Source: Mesonia aquimarina (GTDB taxonomy: Bacteria; Bacteroidota; Bacteroidia; Flavobacteriales; Flavobacteriaceae). From it: 64,000 nucleotides of DNA. The DNA lies in NCBI RefSeq assembly GCF_003667275.1, contig NZ_RCNV01000005.1:124001-188000 (forward strand). The letters run 5' to 3'. Below the pieces are notes generated by a model. The model searched no databases and was not told the DNA's origin. It saw only the letters and a program-made list of their open reading frames with translations. Shown here piece by piece: positions 17,673-26,864 of the stretch (within the stretch, counting starts at the first letter, position 1; each line of letters starts with the position of its first letter). The translations under genes and the position numbers were made by a program.

Positions 17673-18602
17673 ATGGCAAACAAGATAGAAGTTAAAGAAT
17701 TACTTGATGCAGGTGTACACTTTGGTCACCTCACAAGAAGATGGAATCCAAACATGGCTCCTTACATTTATATGGAGCGTAACGGAATTCACATCATCAA
17801 CTTATATAAAAGTGCTGCTAAAATGCAAGAAGCCGGAGAGGCTCTTAGCAAAATTGCAGCAAGCGGTAGAAAGATTTTATTTGTTGCTACCAAAAAACAA
17901 GCAAAAGAAATTATTGCTGAAGAAGCATCTAAAGCAAACATGCCTTACATTACTGAGCGTTGGCCAGGAGGTATGTTAACTAACTTTGTGACTATTCGTA
18001 AGGCTGTTAAAAAAATGGCAGCGGTAGATCGCATGAAAAAAGACGGTACGTTTAACTCGTTGTCTAAAAAAGAACGTTTACAAGTAGACCGTATGCGTGC
18101 TAAGTTAGAAAAGCAATTAGGTTCTATTACAGACATGACTCGCCTTCCGGGCGCATTATTTGTAGTTGACATTACACGTGAACACATCGCGATAAAAGAA
18201 GCACAAAAATTAAACATTCCTATTTTTGCTATGGTCGATACCAATTCTGACCCACGTGAAGTAGACTATGTAATTCCTGCAAATGATGATGCTTCAAAAT
18301 CTGTTAAAAAAGTAATTTCTTACGTTTCCGATTCTATTGTTGAAGGCTTAACCGAGAGAAAAGCTGACAAAGAAGCGAAGAAAGAAAAGAAAGAAGCAGC
18401 TAAAAAAGACGATTCAGCTAAGAAATCTGAAAAGTCTTCAAAGAAAGAAAAAGCTCCTAAAGCAAAAAAAGAAGACGTAGAAGTTCCTTCTAAAGATGCT
18501 GAAGATCAAAAAGCGATGAAAGAAGCTAAAAAAGATGTAAAGTTAGAATCTAAGCAAGAAACTTTAGATAAAGCAACATCTTCTGAAAGCGATAAAAAAT
18601 AA
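17673..18602 (+). CDS. rpsB: 30S ribosomal protein S2 with a long Lys/Glu-rich tail
   Basis: The core (residues about 1-228) is standard S2: LLDAGVHFGHLTRRWNPNMAPYIY, ATKKQAKEII, ERWPGGMLTNF, LPGALFVVDITREHIAIKEA, and IPIFAMVDTNSDPREVDYVIPANDDA. After this the protein continues for about 80 residues of almost pure Lys, Glu, Ala, Asp and Ser, giving 309 residues in total against roughly 225-260 in most bacteria. The tail is probably disordered. The gene is paired with tsf, as in most bacteria, but a strong terminator-like hairpin lies between them. Confidence 0.97.
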   Translation: MANKIEVKELLDAGVHFGHLTRRWNPNMAPYIYMERNGIHIINLYKSAAKMQEAGEALSKIAASGRKILFVATKKQAKEIIAEEASKANMPYITERWPGGMLTNFVTIRKAVKKMAAVDRMKKDGTFNSLSKKERLQVDRMRAKLEKQLGSITDMTRLPGALFVVDITREHIAIKEAQKLNIPIFAMVDTNSDPREVDYVIPANDDASKSVKKVISYVSDSIVEGLTERKADKEAKKEKKEAAKKDDSAKKSEKSSKKEKAPKAKKEDVEVPSKDAEDQKAMKEAKKDVKLESKQETLDKATSSESDKK

Positions 18603-18625
18603 ATAACAATTTTATAAAATTGATG

Positions 18626-18682
18626 ATAAGTCGTTTAGTTCTTTTTATTTATAAAATAGCCAACTAAACGACTTATTTTTTA
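18626..18682 (+). terminator. Terminator/attenuator between rpsB and tsf
   Basis: The arms ATAAGTCGTTTAGTT (18626-18640) and AACTAAACGACTTAT (18662-18676) form a perfect 15-bp stem followed by a run of six T. It lies 24 bases after rpsB and ends 20 bases before tsf. It should stop much of the transcription, lowering tsf relative to rpsB, unless tsf has its own promoter. E. coli also has an attenuating site in this gap. Confidence 0.85.
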
Positions 18683-18701
18683 ACTATAAAACAAGATTAA
18701 G

Positions 18702-19529
18702 ATGGCAAAAATAACTGCTGCTGAAGTAAATAAATTAAGAAAGTCTACCGGTGCCGGTATGATGGATTGTAAAAAAGCATTAGTAGAAGCTGATGGTGAT
18801 TACGATAAAGCAATTGAAGTGCTTCGTAAAAAAGGACAAAAAATTGCTGCTAAACGTGCAGACAGAGAGTCTTCTGAAGGTGCTGCAATTGCAAAAGTAA
18901 ATGATGACGCTACAAAAGGAGCGATCATTTCGTTAAACTGTGAAACTGACTTTGTTGCTAAAAATGAAGACTTCATTAAATTGGCAAACGATTTCGCTGA
19001 ATTGGCATTAAACTTCTCTTCTAAAGATGAGTTTTTAGCAGCTGATTTTAACGGAATCACGGTGCAAGAAAAATTAACCGAACAAACCGGAGTAATCGGT
19101 GAGAAAATTGAAATTGGTGCGTTTAGAAAATTAGAAGCTGCATTTGTAGGTTCGTATATTCACGCCGGTAACAAAATTGCTGTTCTTACAGGATTATCTA
19201 AAAGTGCAGATGGTGCAGAGGAAGTTGCAAAAGATGTTTCTATGCAAGCTGCCGCAATGAACCCTGTCGCGCTAAACGAAGAGGGTGTAGAGCAAGAGAC
19301 AATTGAGAAAGAAATTGAAATCGCTAAAGATCAATTACGTCAAGAAGGAAAACCTGAAGATATGTTAGACAACATCGCTAAAGGTAAAATTAAACGTTTC
19401 TTTAAAGACAACACCTTAGTGAATCAATTGTTTATTAAAGACAACAAGAAAACCGTTGCACAACACGTGCAAGATTCTTTAGGAAAAGATGTTGAAGTAA
19501 CCGCTTTTGAACGCGTTGCTTTAGGATAA
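18702..19529 (+). CDS. tsf: Elongation factor Ts
   Basis: This 275-residue EF-Tu nucleotide-exchange factor has the N-terminal UBA-like motif (AAEVNKLRKSTGAGMMDCKKALVEADGDYDKAIEVLRKKG) and the core TDFVAKNEDF and AAMNPVAL motifs. Length and layout are normal. It follows rpsB after a terminator-like hairpin and is itself followed by a clear terminator. Confidence 0.98.
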   Translation: MAKITAAEVNKLRKSTGAGMMDCKKALVEADGDYDKAIEVLRKKGQKIAAKRADRESSEGAAIAKVNDDATKGAIISLNCETDFVAKNEDFIKLANDFAELALNFSSKDEFLAADFNGITVQEKLTEQTGVIGEKIEIGAFRKLEAAFVGSYIHAGNKIAVLTGLSKSADGAEEVAKDVSMQAAAMNPVALNEEGVEQETIEKEIEIAKDQLRQEGKPEDMLDNIAKGKIKRFFKDNTLVNQLFIKDNKKTVAQHVQDSLGKDVEVTAFERVALG

Positions 19530-19551
19530 TCTAAGCTTTAAAATTATACCT

Positions 19552-19587
19552 AAACCGCTTTCTTTAACAGGAAGCGGTTTTTTTATT
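19552..19587 (+). terminator. Terminator after tsf
   Basis: The arms AAACCGCTT (19552-19560) and AAGCGGTTT (19572-19580) are followed by a T-rich tract. Confidence 0.88.
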
Positions 19588-19599
19588 TTTATTGTAACA

Positions 19600-19857
19600 G
19601 CTATTTACTGTATGCAATGCCTTATACTTTAAGCCAACTAAGAAAATAACCCCTCTCTTCAATTAGATTTCACTGCGCTCAACCTGACATCCCTAGATTT
19701 TTTTATAAATAGCTAACTTCTGACTTCCAAAATTGTTTATATATTTAGCAGAAAAAATTATTACAGTAAACTGTAACAAAAAACTACATAAGTAGTCTAT
19801 TAATTAGAGTTCATGTTTTAATAAAAAGAATAAACGTTTTATTTTTATAAGAGATTG
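19600..19857. other. Non-coding region with small dyads
   Basis: No gene is seen. Near 19664-19697 is a stretch (ATTTCACTGCGCTCAACCTG, then ACATCCCT) that looks like a decayed arm of the dispersed palindromic elements found between flavobacterial genes. TTACAGT (19761-19767) pairs with ACTGTAA (19770-19776), and ACTAC (19783-19787) with GTAGT (19792-19796). These two adjacent dyads could be operator sites for the ABC operon, but they lie over 300 bases upstream. Confidence 0.35.
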
Positions 19858-20030
19858 TTCATTTTCTTTGCTCGTCCAAAGAAAACGAACCAAAAGAAAA
19901 GACGCTTTTTCTAAGGTATTTTTTCGCTATAGGCGAAAAACCGCAAAACTTTTCCTGAATTTTCTCCAAAGCTTCGAAAATTATTCACGGAAAACCTTCG
20001 CTACACTGAAGAAAAAGGCGGATACTATTT
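19858..20030. repeat. Dispersed-repeat-like element with hairpins
   Basis: The segment opens with TTTTCTTTG-CTCGTC-CAAAGAAAA (19862-19885), a 9-bp stem with a 6-base loop. It continues with a region containing TTTTCGC and GCGAAAA arms (near 19920-19941). I recognise this layout (the TTTCTTTG CTCGTC CAAAGAAA start, followed by a pseudo-coding stretch) as a repeat commonly found between genes in Bacteroidota. A 63-codon open frame over it is not a real gene. Copy number in this genome cannot be seen from one window. Confidence 0.5.
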
Positions 20031-20123
20031 TTATTTTATATATAGAACTCACCTTATAGCACATTATAAATTACTTGATGGACAGGCATTCTTTTCAAGT
20101 ATAAACTGAATAAACAGCATATT

Positions 20124-21023
20124 ATGATAACACTCAACTTAAATCATGTTTCCAAAACCTATTCCAATGGCGTTAAAGCCTTAGATGATGTCAGCATCGA
20201 AATACAATCCGGAATGTTTGGCTTATTAGGTCCTAACGGAGCCGGAAAATCTACCTTAATGCGAACCATTGCTACCTTGCAAGAACCGGATAATGGCGAC
20301 TTATTTTTGGGTGATATCAATATCAGAAAAGAAAAAATGGAATTACGCAAACTGCTAGGCTACTTACCACAACAATTTGGGGTTTATTCAAAAATGTCTG
20401 CCGAGAAATTACTGAACTATTTTGCTGACCTGAAAGGAATTTCTTCTGCAGCAGAAAAAAAGAAAATGGTAGAATATGCTTTAGAAGTTACTAATTTAAC
20501 TGAAGTAAAACATAAACACGTGGCAGGTTATTCCGGCGGAATGAAACAACGTTTCGGTATCGCGCAATTATTGTTAAACAACCCGAAATTAATTATTGTA
20601 GATGAACCTACCGCAGGTCTCGACCCGGCAGAGCGTCATCGCTTTTTAAATGTATTACGAGAAATCGGGACCAACAACATTGTAATTCTATCAACACATA
20701 TTGTAGATGATGTAAAAGAACTGTGTACCGATATGGCTATTTTAAACGGCGGAAAAATCTTAAGTAAAATGTCGCCCAAAGATGCGGTTCAACAATTAGA
20801 AGGAAAAATATGGACCACTATTACCGATCGTGATGGCGAAGAAGCCTTAGCTCAGAACTTCCAAGTAATTTCTTCGAGCTTCAATCAAGATAACAGTTTA
20901 AATGTTCGTGTTTTTTCCGATACAAAACCAACCGAAAATTTTATTGCCGCACAAGCCGATTTAAACGATGTGTATTTTGTGCATTTAAAACAAGATGAAC
21001 CAACTCACTCTGTAAACGCGTAA
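20124..21023 (+). CDS. ABC transporter ATP-binding protein
   Basis: This 299-residue ATPase subunit has an intact nucleotide-binding domain: Walker A GPNGAGKST (about residues 38-46), the Q-loop YLPQQFG, signature YSGGMKQR, Walker B LIIVDEPTAGLDP and switch histidine STHIVDD. About 80 extra residues form a C-terminal domain, as in DrrA/NatA-type ATPases. It is 4 bases upstream of the permease/peptidase gene, so the two form one transporter. The cargo is unknown. Confidence 0.95.
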   Translation: MITLNLNHVSKTYSNGVKALDDVSIEIQSGMFGLLGPNGAGKSTLMRTIATLQEPDNGDLFLGDINIRKEKMELRKLLGYLPQQFGVYSKMSAEKLLNYFADLKGISSAAEKKKMVEYALEVTNLTEVKHKHVAGYSGGMKQRFGIAQLLLNNPKLIIVDEPTAGLDPAERHRFLNVLREIGTNNIVILSTHIVDDVKELCTDMAILNGGKILSKMSPKDAVQQLEGKIWTTITDRDGEEALAQNFQVISSSFNQDNSLNVRVFSDTKPTENFIAAQADLNDVYFVHLKQDEPTHSVNA

Positions 21024-21027
21024 GATT

Positions 21028-24000
21028 ATGTTTGGCAAAATATTTAAGTTTGAGATTTCGTATTGGCTCAAAAGTCCGCTTTGGTATAGTTACATGGCGG
21101 CGATGCTCATTATCGCCACCCTAATTACCGCTACCGCTGTGGGTGTTTTTGACAGCGCAACCGTTTCGGTAACCGGTATAAAAAAAATAAACTCTCCCAT
21201 ATCGATTGCGGGGCTATTAGGAGGTTTTACTTTTCTCGTCTATTTTTTATTACCCTCCATTATTGGGAATTCTATTTATAAGGACTATAAATCTGAAATG
21301 TATCAGGTACTTTTTTCTTATCCCTTTTCTAAAACTGATTATTTACTCGCTAAATTCTTGAGCAGCTTTTTAATGACGCTTGGCGTGCTTTTCTTTGCCG
21401 TTATCGGATTGATTATTGGCTGTTATTTACCCGGTGCAAATCAGGATTTATTATTGGATTTTGAACTCCTCAATTATTTACAACCTTTTGTACTCGTTGT
21501 GATTCCGAACCTTTTCTTTTTTGGAACCATTGTTTTTGGGGTAGTCACGTTCTCTAGAAATATTTTTATCGGTTTTATTACCGTGCTTATTCTAATTGTA
21601 TTACAAGGACTTGCCGGAAATTATTTAGGCGATTTAGATACAAAAACCCTTGCAGCGCTGCTAGATCCTTTAGGAGGTTCTGCCATCAGTTATGAAACTG
21701 AATATTGGACGGTAGAGGAACAAAACAATAATTTTATTCCGTTTAGCGGATATATTTTATACAACCGAATTTTATGGTCGGTCATTAGCTTGCTTATTTT
21801 CTTAGGCGTTTTTAATGCATTTAAATTTCACCAAAACCCAATCAGTCTAAAAATTTTTAAAAAGAAAAGTAAGCGCTTTGTAAAGCAAAATTTTGGGGGC
21901 TATAAAATTCATCGAACTCCTACGGTACAATTAGATTTCTCGCTCAGCAGAAAGTTAAAGAATGTGTGGAAATTCGCTACATTTGAGTTAAAGTATATTC
22001 TCAAAAACTGGGCTTTTATTTCCATTTTTGCTGTAGGTATTTTAATGGTGGTCTTGGTATTAAACCTTGGCTATCAAATTCAAGGAACCGATACCTTACC
22101 CATAACGCGAATTATGATCAGCTTAAGTCAAGGGGGCATCGGTTTGTTTATGATGATCCTTATCTTTCTCTTTTCGGGAATGCTGATGCATCGTGGAAAC
22201 ATTTCCCATATGGATCAGCTCTTAGACACCACAGCGCAACCTTCGTGGATTTTTATGACGTCAAAATTTGTAGCCATTTTACAAATGATCGCTGTTATTT
22301 TTCTGTCGGTTATTGGCGTTTCCATTGCTTATCAAGCAATTTCCGGCTTTTATGATTTTGAAATCGGCCTTTATCTATTCGATTACTTTTTTGTTGATTT
22401 CCCAAACTGGATTATTTATACGTTTCTCGCATTTTTTATTCATAGCCTGATCAAAAATTATATTGTTGGCTTTATTACCCTTATTGCTCTTTTTATTCTA
22501 TTACAATTTTTCCCAAGTTTCGGTATAGAGCAATCTATTTTTAACTTCAACAAAATCAGTGGCACTTCCTATTCCGATATGAATGGATACGGGCACGGAT
22601 TAAGTGTATTTTATATCTATAAAATATATTGGGGATTATTTGGAATCGCCTTATTTGTCATCGCTTCCCTACTTTACCAAAGAGGCTTGACCAATGGATT
22701 TAAAGCCCGTTTACGCCTAGCCGGAAAACGTTTTTCTTCTCCGCGCAAAGTTGTGTTTTTTGGAAGCTTGGTTCTCTTTTTCAGTTTAGGGGGTTACATT
22801 TATTATATAGATAATATTAAAAATGAACGCTATTCCGGGAAAGAATATGAAAAAGGACGTGTAAAATATGAAAAAGAATTTGGACATTACGCTAGCATGA
22901 AGAAGCCTAGAATTACAGCTTCTAAAATAGATTTAGCAATTTACCCGGAAACACGTGATTACAAAGTTGAAGGAGTTTTTACCATGGAAAATAAAACCGA
23001 GGAAGCTATTGATTCTATCTACCTTCAAACCAGCGATGATTTAATAGACTATTCCTTTAGCATTCCCACAGAAGTCAGCTTAACCAACGAACGCTTTAAT
23101 TTTGAAGTGCTTCAGTTTAAAAAATCACTTCAACCGGGAGAAAAAATCACGTTCAATTTCACTATGAAAAATGAGCCGAATTCTTGGTTAAGGAATAATT
23201 CGCCTATACAGTACAACGGTACATTCTTAAATAATAGAATGCTGCCAAGTTTTGGTTACAATGAAAGCTACGAGCACAGTTCAGAAAAAATTCGTGAAAA
23301 ATATGATTTGCCTTATAAAGAACGTATGTCATCTCCGCATGATTCTACCGCTTTGGGCGACACCTATATTTCTTCGGAGGCTGACTGGATAGATTTTGAA
23401 GCTACCATTAGCACAAGTTCGGAACAAATTGCCATCGCCCCCGGTTATTTGCAAAAAGAATGGTCTGAAAACGGAAGACGCTACTTTCATTATAAAATGG
23501 AAGATAAAATGCTAAATTTCTACAACATTATGTCTGCAGAATATGAAGTGGTATCTGAAAAACATGAAGGTATCAATCTTCAGATATTCTATCATCCCGG
23601 ACATGAATATAATCTGGAACGCATGATGGATGGCGCAAAAAAATCCCTTTCTTATTACCAAGAGAATTTTAGTCCGTATCAATTTAGACAATTACGAATT
23701 ATCGAATTTCCCTCAACATACGGGTCTTTTGCGCAATCATTTGCCAATACGGTACCTTTTTCTGAAGGAATTGGTTTTATCGCCAATGTAGAAGAAGAAA
23801 ACGACGGGGTAGATTATCCCTTTACGATAACCGCTCACGAAGTTGCGCACCAATGGTGGGCGCATCAAGTAATTGGTGCTAATGTTCAAGGCTCGACGCT
23901 GATGTCTGAAAGCCTATCTGAATATTCTGCGTTGAAAGTCTTAGAAAAGCGTTACGGTGAAACAAAAATGCGCCGCTTTTTAAAAGACGCGTTAGACAAC

Positions 24001-24681
24001 TATTTAAGTGGTCGTAGTTCTGAAAGTAAGAGAGAACAACCGCTTCTTTATAATGAAAACAAACCTTATATTCATTACAACAAAGGTTCGCTGGTCTTAT
24101 ATGCTTTAAGTGATTATATAGGCACTAAAAAATTCAACAACATGCTTGCTGACTATATTGATGCTGTCGGTTTTCAAGATGCGCCGTATACAACTTCACT
24201 AGAATTTACAGAACATCTTAAAAAAGCAACACCGGACTCCCTGCAATATTTGGTGTACGATATGATTGAAACCATTACACTTTATAACAATAAAGTCTTG
24301 GATTATGAGGTAAATGAATTAGAAAACGGCAAATACGAAATAAGCCTAAAAGCACAAGTTTCTAAATACCGAACTACCGACTATGGAACGAAAAACTTTG
24401 AAAATTACGAATCTTGTTCCATCAGCTATTCACCGGAAAATGAAGATGAAGAAACTGCTAAAATAGAGTCGCTTCCTTTAAAAGACTACATTGAGATCGG
24501 AATTTTTACCGAAGATGATGAAGAAAATGAAGAGGTGTTATACTTAAAAAAGCGAAAAGTGACAGAAATTTATAACGAATTTACGATTGTGGTTGATCAA
24601 AAACCAACTGAAGTAGGCATTGATCCGTATAACAAATTAATCGACAGAAATTCTGAAGACAACCGAATGGAGGTAGAGTAA
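21028..24681 (+). CDS. ABC-2 type permease fused to an M1-like metallopeptidase domain
   Basis: The 1217-residue protein has an N-terminal ABC-2 permease half (about residues 1-580) with roughly a dozen hydrophobic helices in two blocks. A further helix near 590 is followed by a soluble C-terminal domain. The latter contains a gluzincin zinc site, His937-Glu938-Val-Ala-His941, with Glu961 in the MSESLSEY motif as probable third ligand. The spacing is one residue longer than the M1 x18 rule, and the exopeptidase motif GxMEN is not visible upstream, where GSFAQSFANTVPFSEG stands. Such permease-peptidase fusions are known in Bacteroidota. Substrate and cleavage activity are unknown. It is coupled to the ATPase gene upstream and ends at a terminator. 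Confidence 0.9.
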   Translation: MFGKIFKFEISYWLKSPLWYSYMAAMLIIATLITATAVGVFDSATVSVTGIKKINSPISIAGLLGGFTFLVYFLLPSIIGNSIYKDYKSEMYQVLFSYPFSKTDYLLAKFLSSFLMTLGVLFFAVIGLIIGCYLPGANQDLLLDFELLNYLQPFVLVVIPNLFFFGTIVFGVVTFSRNIFIGFITVLILIVLQGLAGNYLGDLDTKTLAALLDPLGGSAISYETEYWTVEEQNNNFIPFSGYILYNRILWSVISLLIFLGVFNAFKFHQNPISLKIFKKKSKRFVKQNFGGYKIHRTPTVQLDFSLSRKLKNVWKFATFELKYILKNWAFISIFAVGILMVVLVLNLGYQIQGTDTLPITRIMISLSQGGIGLFMMILIFLFSGMLMHRGNISHMDQLLDTTAQPSWIFMTSKFVAILQMIAVIFLSVIGVSIAYQAISGFYDFEIGLYLFDYFFVDFPNWIIYTFLAFFIHSLIKNYIVGFITLIALFILLQFFPSFGIEQSIFNFNKISGTSYSDMNGYGHGLSVFYIYKIYWGLFGIALFVIASLLYQRGLTNGFKARLRLAGKRFSSPRKVVFFGSLVLFFSLGGYIYYIDNIKNERYSGKEYEKGRVKYEKEFGHYASMKKPRITASKIDLAIYPETRDYKVEGVFTMENKTEEAIDSIYLQTSDDLIDYSFSIPTEVSLTNERFNFEVLQFKKSLQPGEKITFNFTMKNEPNSWLRNNSPIQYNGTFLNNRMLPSFGYNESYEHSSEKIREKYDLPYKERMSSPHDSTALGDTYISSEADWIDFEATISTSSEQIAIAPGYLQKEWSENGRRYFHYKMEDKMLNFYNIMSAEYEVVSEKHEGINLQIFYHPGHEYNLERMMDGAKKSLSYYQENFSPYQFRQLRIIEFPSTYGSFAQSFANTVPFSEGIGFIANVEEENDGVDYPFTITAHEVAHQWWAHQVIGANVQGSTLMSESLSEYSALKVLEKRYGETKMRRFLKDALDNYLSGRSSESKREQPLLYNENKPYIHYNKGSLVLYALSDYIGTKKFNNMLADYIDAVGFQDAPYTTSLEFTEHLKKATPDSLQYLVYDMIETITLYNNKVLDYEVNELENGKYEISLKAQVSKYRTTDYGTKNFENYESCSISYSPENEDEETAKIESLPLKDYIEIGIFTEDDEENEEVLYLKKRKVTEIYNEFTIVVDQKPTEVGIDPYNKLIDRNSEDNRMEVE

Positions 24682-24684
24682 AAA

Positions 24685-24723
24685 AATAGGCTATCGAAAA
24701 CATACATTTTCTGATAGCCTATT
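24685..24723. terminator. Bidirectional terminator between convergent genes
   Basis: The arms AATAGGCTATC (24685-24695) and GATAGCCTATT (24713-24723) form a perfect 11-bp stem, with A-rich sequence before and T-rich sequence after. It can serve both the plus-strand fusion gene and the minus-strand lipoprotein gene. Confidence 0.88.
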
Positions 24724-24742
24724 ACTTTTTCTAATTATAATA

Positions 24743-25291
24743 TTATTCAAGTTGAAATTCTTCTTTCAACTTGTTTAGCGTTATCATTCTCTCTTTTCGA
24801 ATATCTGTATTTCTCCATTCTATGGATTCAACCATGTGCATATTTTTATCATAGAATTTTTGAGCAATATTTTGTAATCTTTCAACCTCCAAACGCTTTT
24901 TAAGGTGCTGCATCAGCTCATAAAAATCATTAACGTTTGGCAACGCATGTCTCATATTTGCCATAGCATTCGCATAATATAGTTTTTCCTCATCAGAAAT
25001 TTTTTGCACTAATCCTTGTACAAATAAGCCTGTTAAGGCATGACTTTTAAGAATTAAGTTTTCTGGTTTATCTGCTTCAATAGACCGAAAGTAAGCATCC
25101 AATTCTTCAAAAGAGTCAATAGAATACGGATAAGTATCACTCGCAACTATAGCCTTTGTTTTTGCATCCAGCTGTTTGCTTTCGGGTATTTCTGATTTTT
25201 CATCAAAATCAGTTTTTTCGGAATTCTCTTGACAAGAGAAAAAACACATTACTAATAAGGTCGAAAAAAAAAGTTTACCTAAGTATTTCAT
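24743..25291 (-). CDS. Lipoprotein of unknown function
   Basis: The 182-residue protein has a lipoprotein signal peptide ending FFSCQEN. The mature part is acidic and mostly helical (ELDAYFRSIEADKPENLILKSHAL; LYYANAMANMRHALPNVNDFYELMQHLKKRLEVERLQNIAQKFYDKNMH). No known domain is recognised. It is a single gene, convergent with the ABC fusion gene and divergent from pyrH. Confidence 0.75.
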   Translation of the reverse strand: MKYLGKLFFSTLLVMCFFSCQENSEKTDFDEKSEIPESKQLDAKTKAIVASDTYPYSIDSFEELDAYFRSIEADKPENLILKSHALTGLFVQGLVQKISDEEKLYYANAMANMRHALPNVNDFYELMQHLKKRLEVERLQNIAQKFYDKNMHMVESIEWRNTDIRKERMITLNKLKEEFQLE

Positions 25292-25393
25292 AACATTTAA
25301 TTCTGATAATCAGATAAATATACAATCTAAATCATCCATACACAAACCAATCCAGTTCGATTACAAATCAGTATCAGTTTTTTTCATCAATAC

Positions 25394-25423
25394 TTTCTCA
25401 AATTCAGAATATCGCTATATTTG
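25394..25423 (+). promoter_or_regulatory. Promoter of pyrH-frr
   Basis: The -7 element TATATTTG (25416-25423) matches TAnnTTTG. An imperfect -33 element TTTC (25394-25397) is 18 bases upstream. The start codon is 23 bases downstream. Confidence 0.6.
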
Positions 25424-25446
25424 CACAACTTATACGAGCAGAAATT

Positions 25447-26154
25447 ATGCAATACAAAAGAATTCTTTTAAAATTATCTGGAGAAGCATTAATGGGAAAC
25501 CGTCAATATGGTATAGATCCTGAGCGTCTGGCAGATTATGCAAAAGAAATAAAATCGGTTACCGATAAAGGAATTGAAGTTGCCATTGTTATTGGTGGCG
25601 GAAATATTTTTAGAGGTGTTTCGGGAGCCAGTAAAGGAATGGACCGCGTGCAAGGCGACCATATGGGGATGTTAGCAACAGTTATTAACGGACTCGCTTT
25701 ACAAAGTGCTTGTGAAGATCAAGATATTGAAACCCGTTTGCAATCTGCTGTAAAAATTAACGAAGTAGCCGAACCTTTTATTAGAAGAAAAGCATTACGC
25801 CATCTGCAAAAAGGGCGTGTGGTTATCTTTGGAGGCGGAACCGGAAATCCTTATTTCACTACAGATTCTGCAGCAGTATTACGTGCAATAGAAATTCAAG
25901 CTGATGTTATTTTAAAAGGAACCCGTGTTGATGGGATTTACAATGCTGATCCTGAAAAAGACAGAGAAGCAACCAAGTTTGATTTTATTACCTTTGATGA
26001 TGTCTTAAGAAAAGGGTTAAAAGTAATGGACACCACTGCTTTTACTTTAAGTCAAGAAAATGAATTACCTATTATTGTTTTTGATATGAATAAATCTGGC
26101 AACTTATTAAAAGTGGTTTCCGGAGAAAATATCGGAACAAAAGTAAATTTATAA
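25447..26154 (+). CDS. pyrH: Uridylate (UMP) kinase
   Basis: This 235-residue amino-acid-kinase-fold enzyme makes UDP from UMP. Diagnostic motifs are [15 protein letters not shown] at the start, [47 protein letters not shown] (read as [15 protein letters not shown]) and [13 protein letters not shown]. Length is normal. It is followed after 58 bases by frr, a common pairing. Confidence 0.98.
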   Translation: MQYKRILLKLSGEALMGNRQYGIDPERLADYAKEIKSVTDKGIEVAIVIGGGNIFRGVSGASKGMDRVQGDHMGMLATVINGLALQSACEDQDIETRLQSAVKINEVAEPFIRRKALRHLQKGRVVIFGGGTGNPYFTTDSAAVLRAIEIQADVILKGTRVDGIYNADPEKDREATKFDFITFDDVLRKGLKVMDTTAFTLSQENELPIIVFDMNKSGNLLKVVSGENIGTKVNL

Positions 26155-26212
26155 GCAACAAAATTTTTAACTTACTATTTTAGTATAGGATTTTTTAAAA
26201 AAGTTCACGAAA

Positions 26213-26767
26213 ATGGATGAAATAAATTTTATTATAGAAAGCACAGATGAATCGATGCAAAAAGCCATTATTCATCTAGAAAAGCAATTGATGAAAATTC
26301 GTGCCGGAAAAGCCAACCCAAACATGGTTAGCAGTGTAATGGTAGAATATTATGGCTCAAAAACTCCACTTAACCAAGTAGGAAACGTAAATACACCAGA
26401 TGCCAGAACAATTTCTATTCAGCCTTTTGAAAAATCTTTAATTCCTGAGATTGAAAAAGGAATTCAACTTGCCAATCTAGGCTTTAACCCGATGAATAAC
26501 GGAGAAAGCGTAATTATTAGCGTACCGCCATTAACAGAAGAGCGTCGTAGAGAATTAGCAAAACAAGCTAAGGCAGAAGCGGAGGACGCAAAAGTGGGAG
26601 TTAGAAACGATAGAAAAAGCGCCAATAATGACATCAAAAAAATTGAAGAGGCTTCTGAGGATTTAAAGAAGAATGCTGAGGTTGATATTCAAAAATTAAC
26701 CGATCAATACATTGCTAAAATTGATGATATTTTAGCTTATAAGGAAAAAGAAATTATGACGGTTTAA
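26213..26767 (+). CDS. frr: Ribosome recycling factor
   Basis: The 184-residue factor splits post-termination ribosomes with EF-G. It has the typical three-helix-bundle pattern and the motifs IRAGKANPNMV, YYGSKTPLNQVGNV, DARTISIQPFEKS and PPLTEERRRELAKQAK. It is co-oriented with pyrH and followed by a terminator. Confidence 0.98.
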   Translation: MDEINFIIESTDESMQKAIIHLEKQLMKIRAGKANPNMVSSVMVEYYGSKTPLNQVGNVNTPDARTISIQPFEKSLIPEIEKGIQLANLGFNPMNNGESVIISVPPLTEERRRELAKQAKAEAEDAKVGVRNDRKSANNDIKKIEEASEDLKKNAEVDIQKLTDQYIAKIDDILAYKEKEIMTV

Positions 26768-26803
26768 AAATAAATCCTTGTATTATTTACTTAAAATTTA
26801 ATT

Positions 26804-26828
26804 AAAGCGGCAACCATGTCGCTTTTTT
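26804..26828 (+). terminator. Terminator after frr
   Basis: AAAGCG (26804-26809) pairs with CGCTTT (26820-26825), extended by G-T and C-G pairs around a 6-base loop, and is followed by a T-run. Confidence 0.7.
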
Positions 26829-26864
26829 TAGTTTCCTTGCAGTCAATTAAAGATCAATAAATTC

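Noticed and set aside
19868-20059. A 63-codon open frame before the ABC operon
   Set aside because: It runs across hairpins and repeat-like sequence; the translation is Lys/Arg/Phe-rich and resembles the pseudo-coding of dispersed repeats, not a protein.
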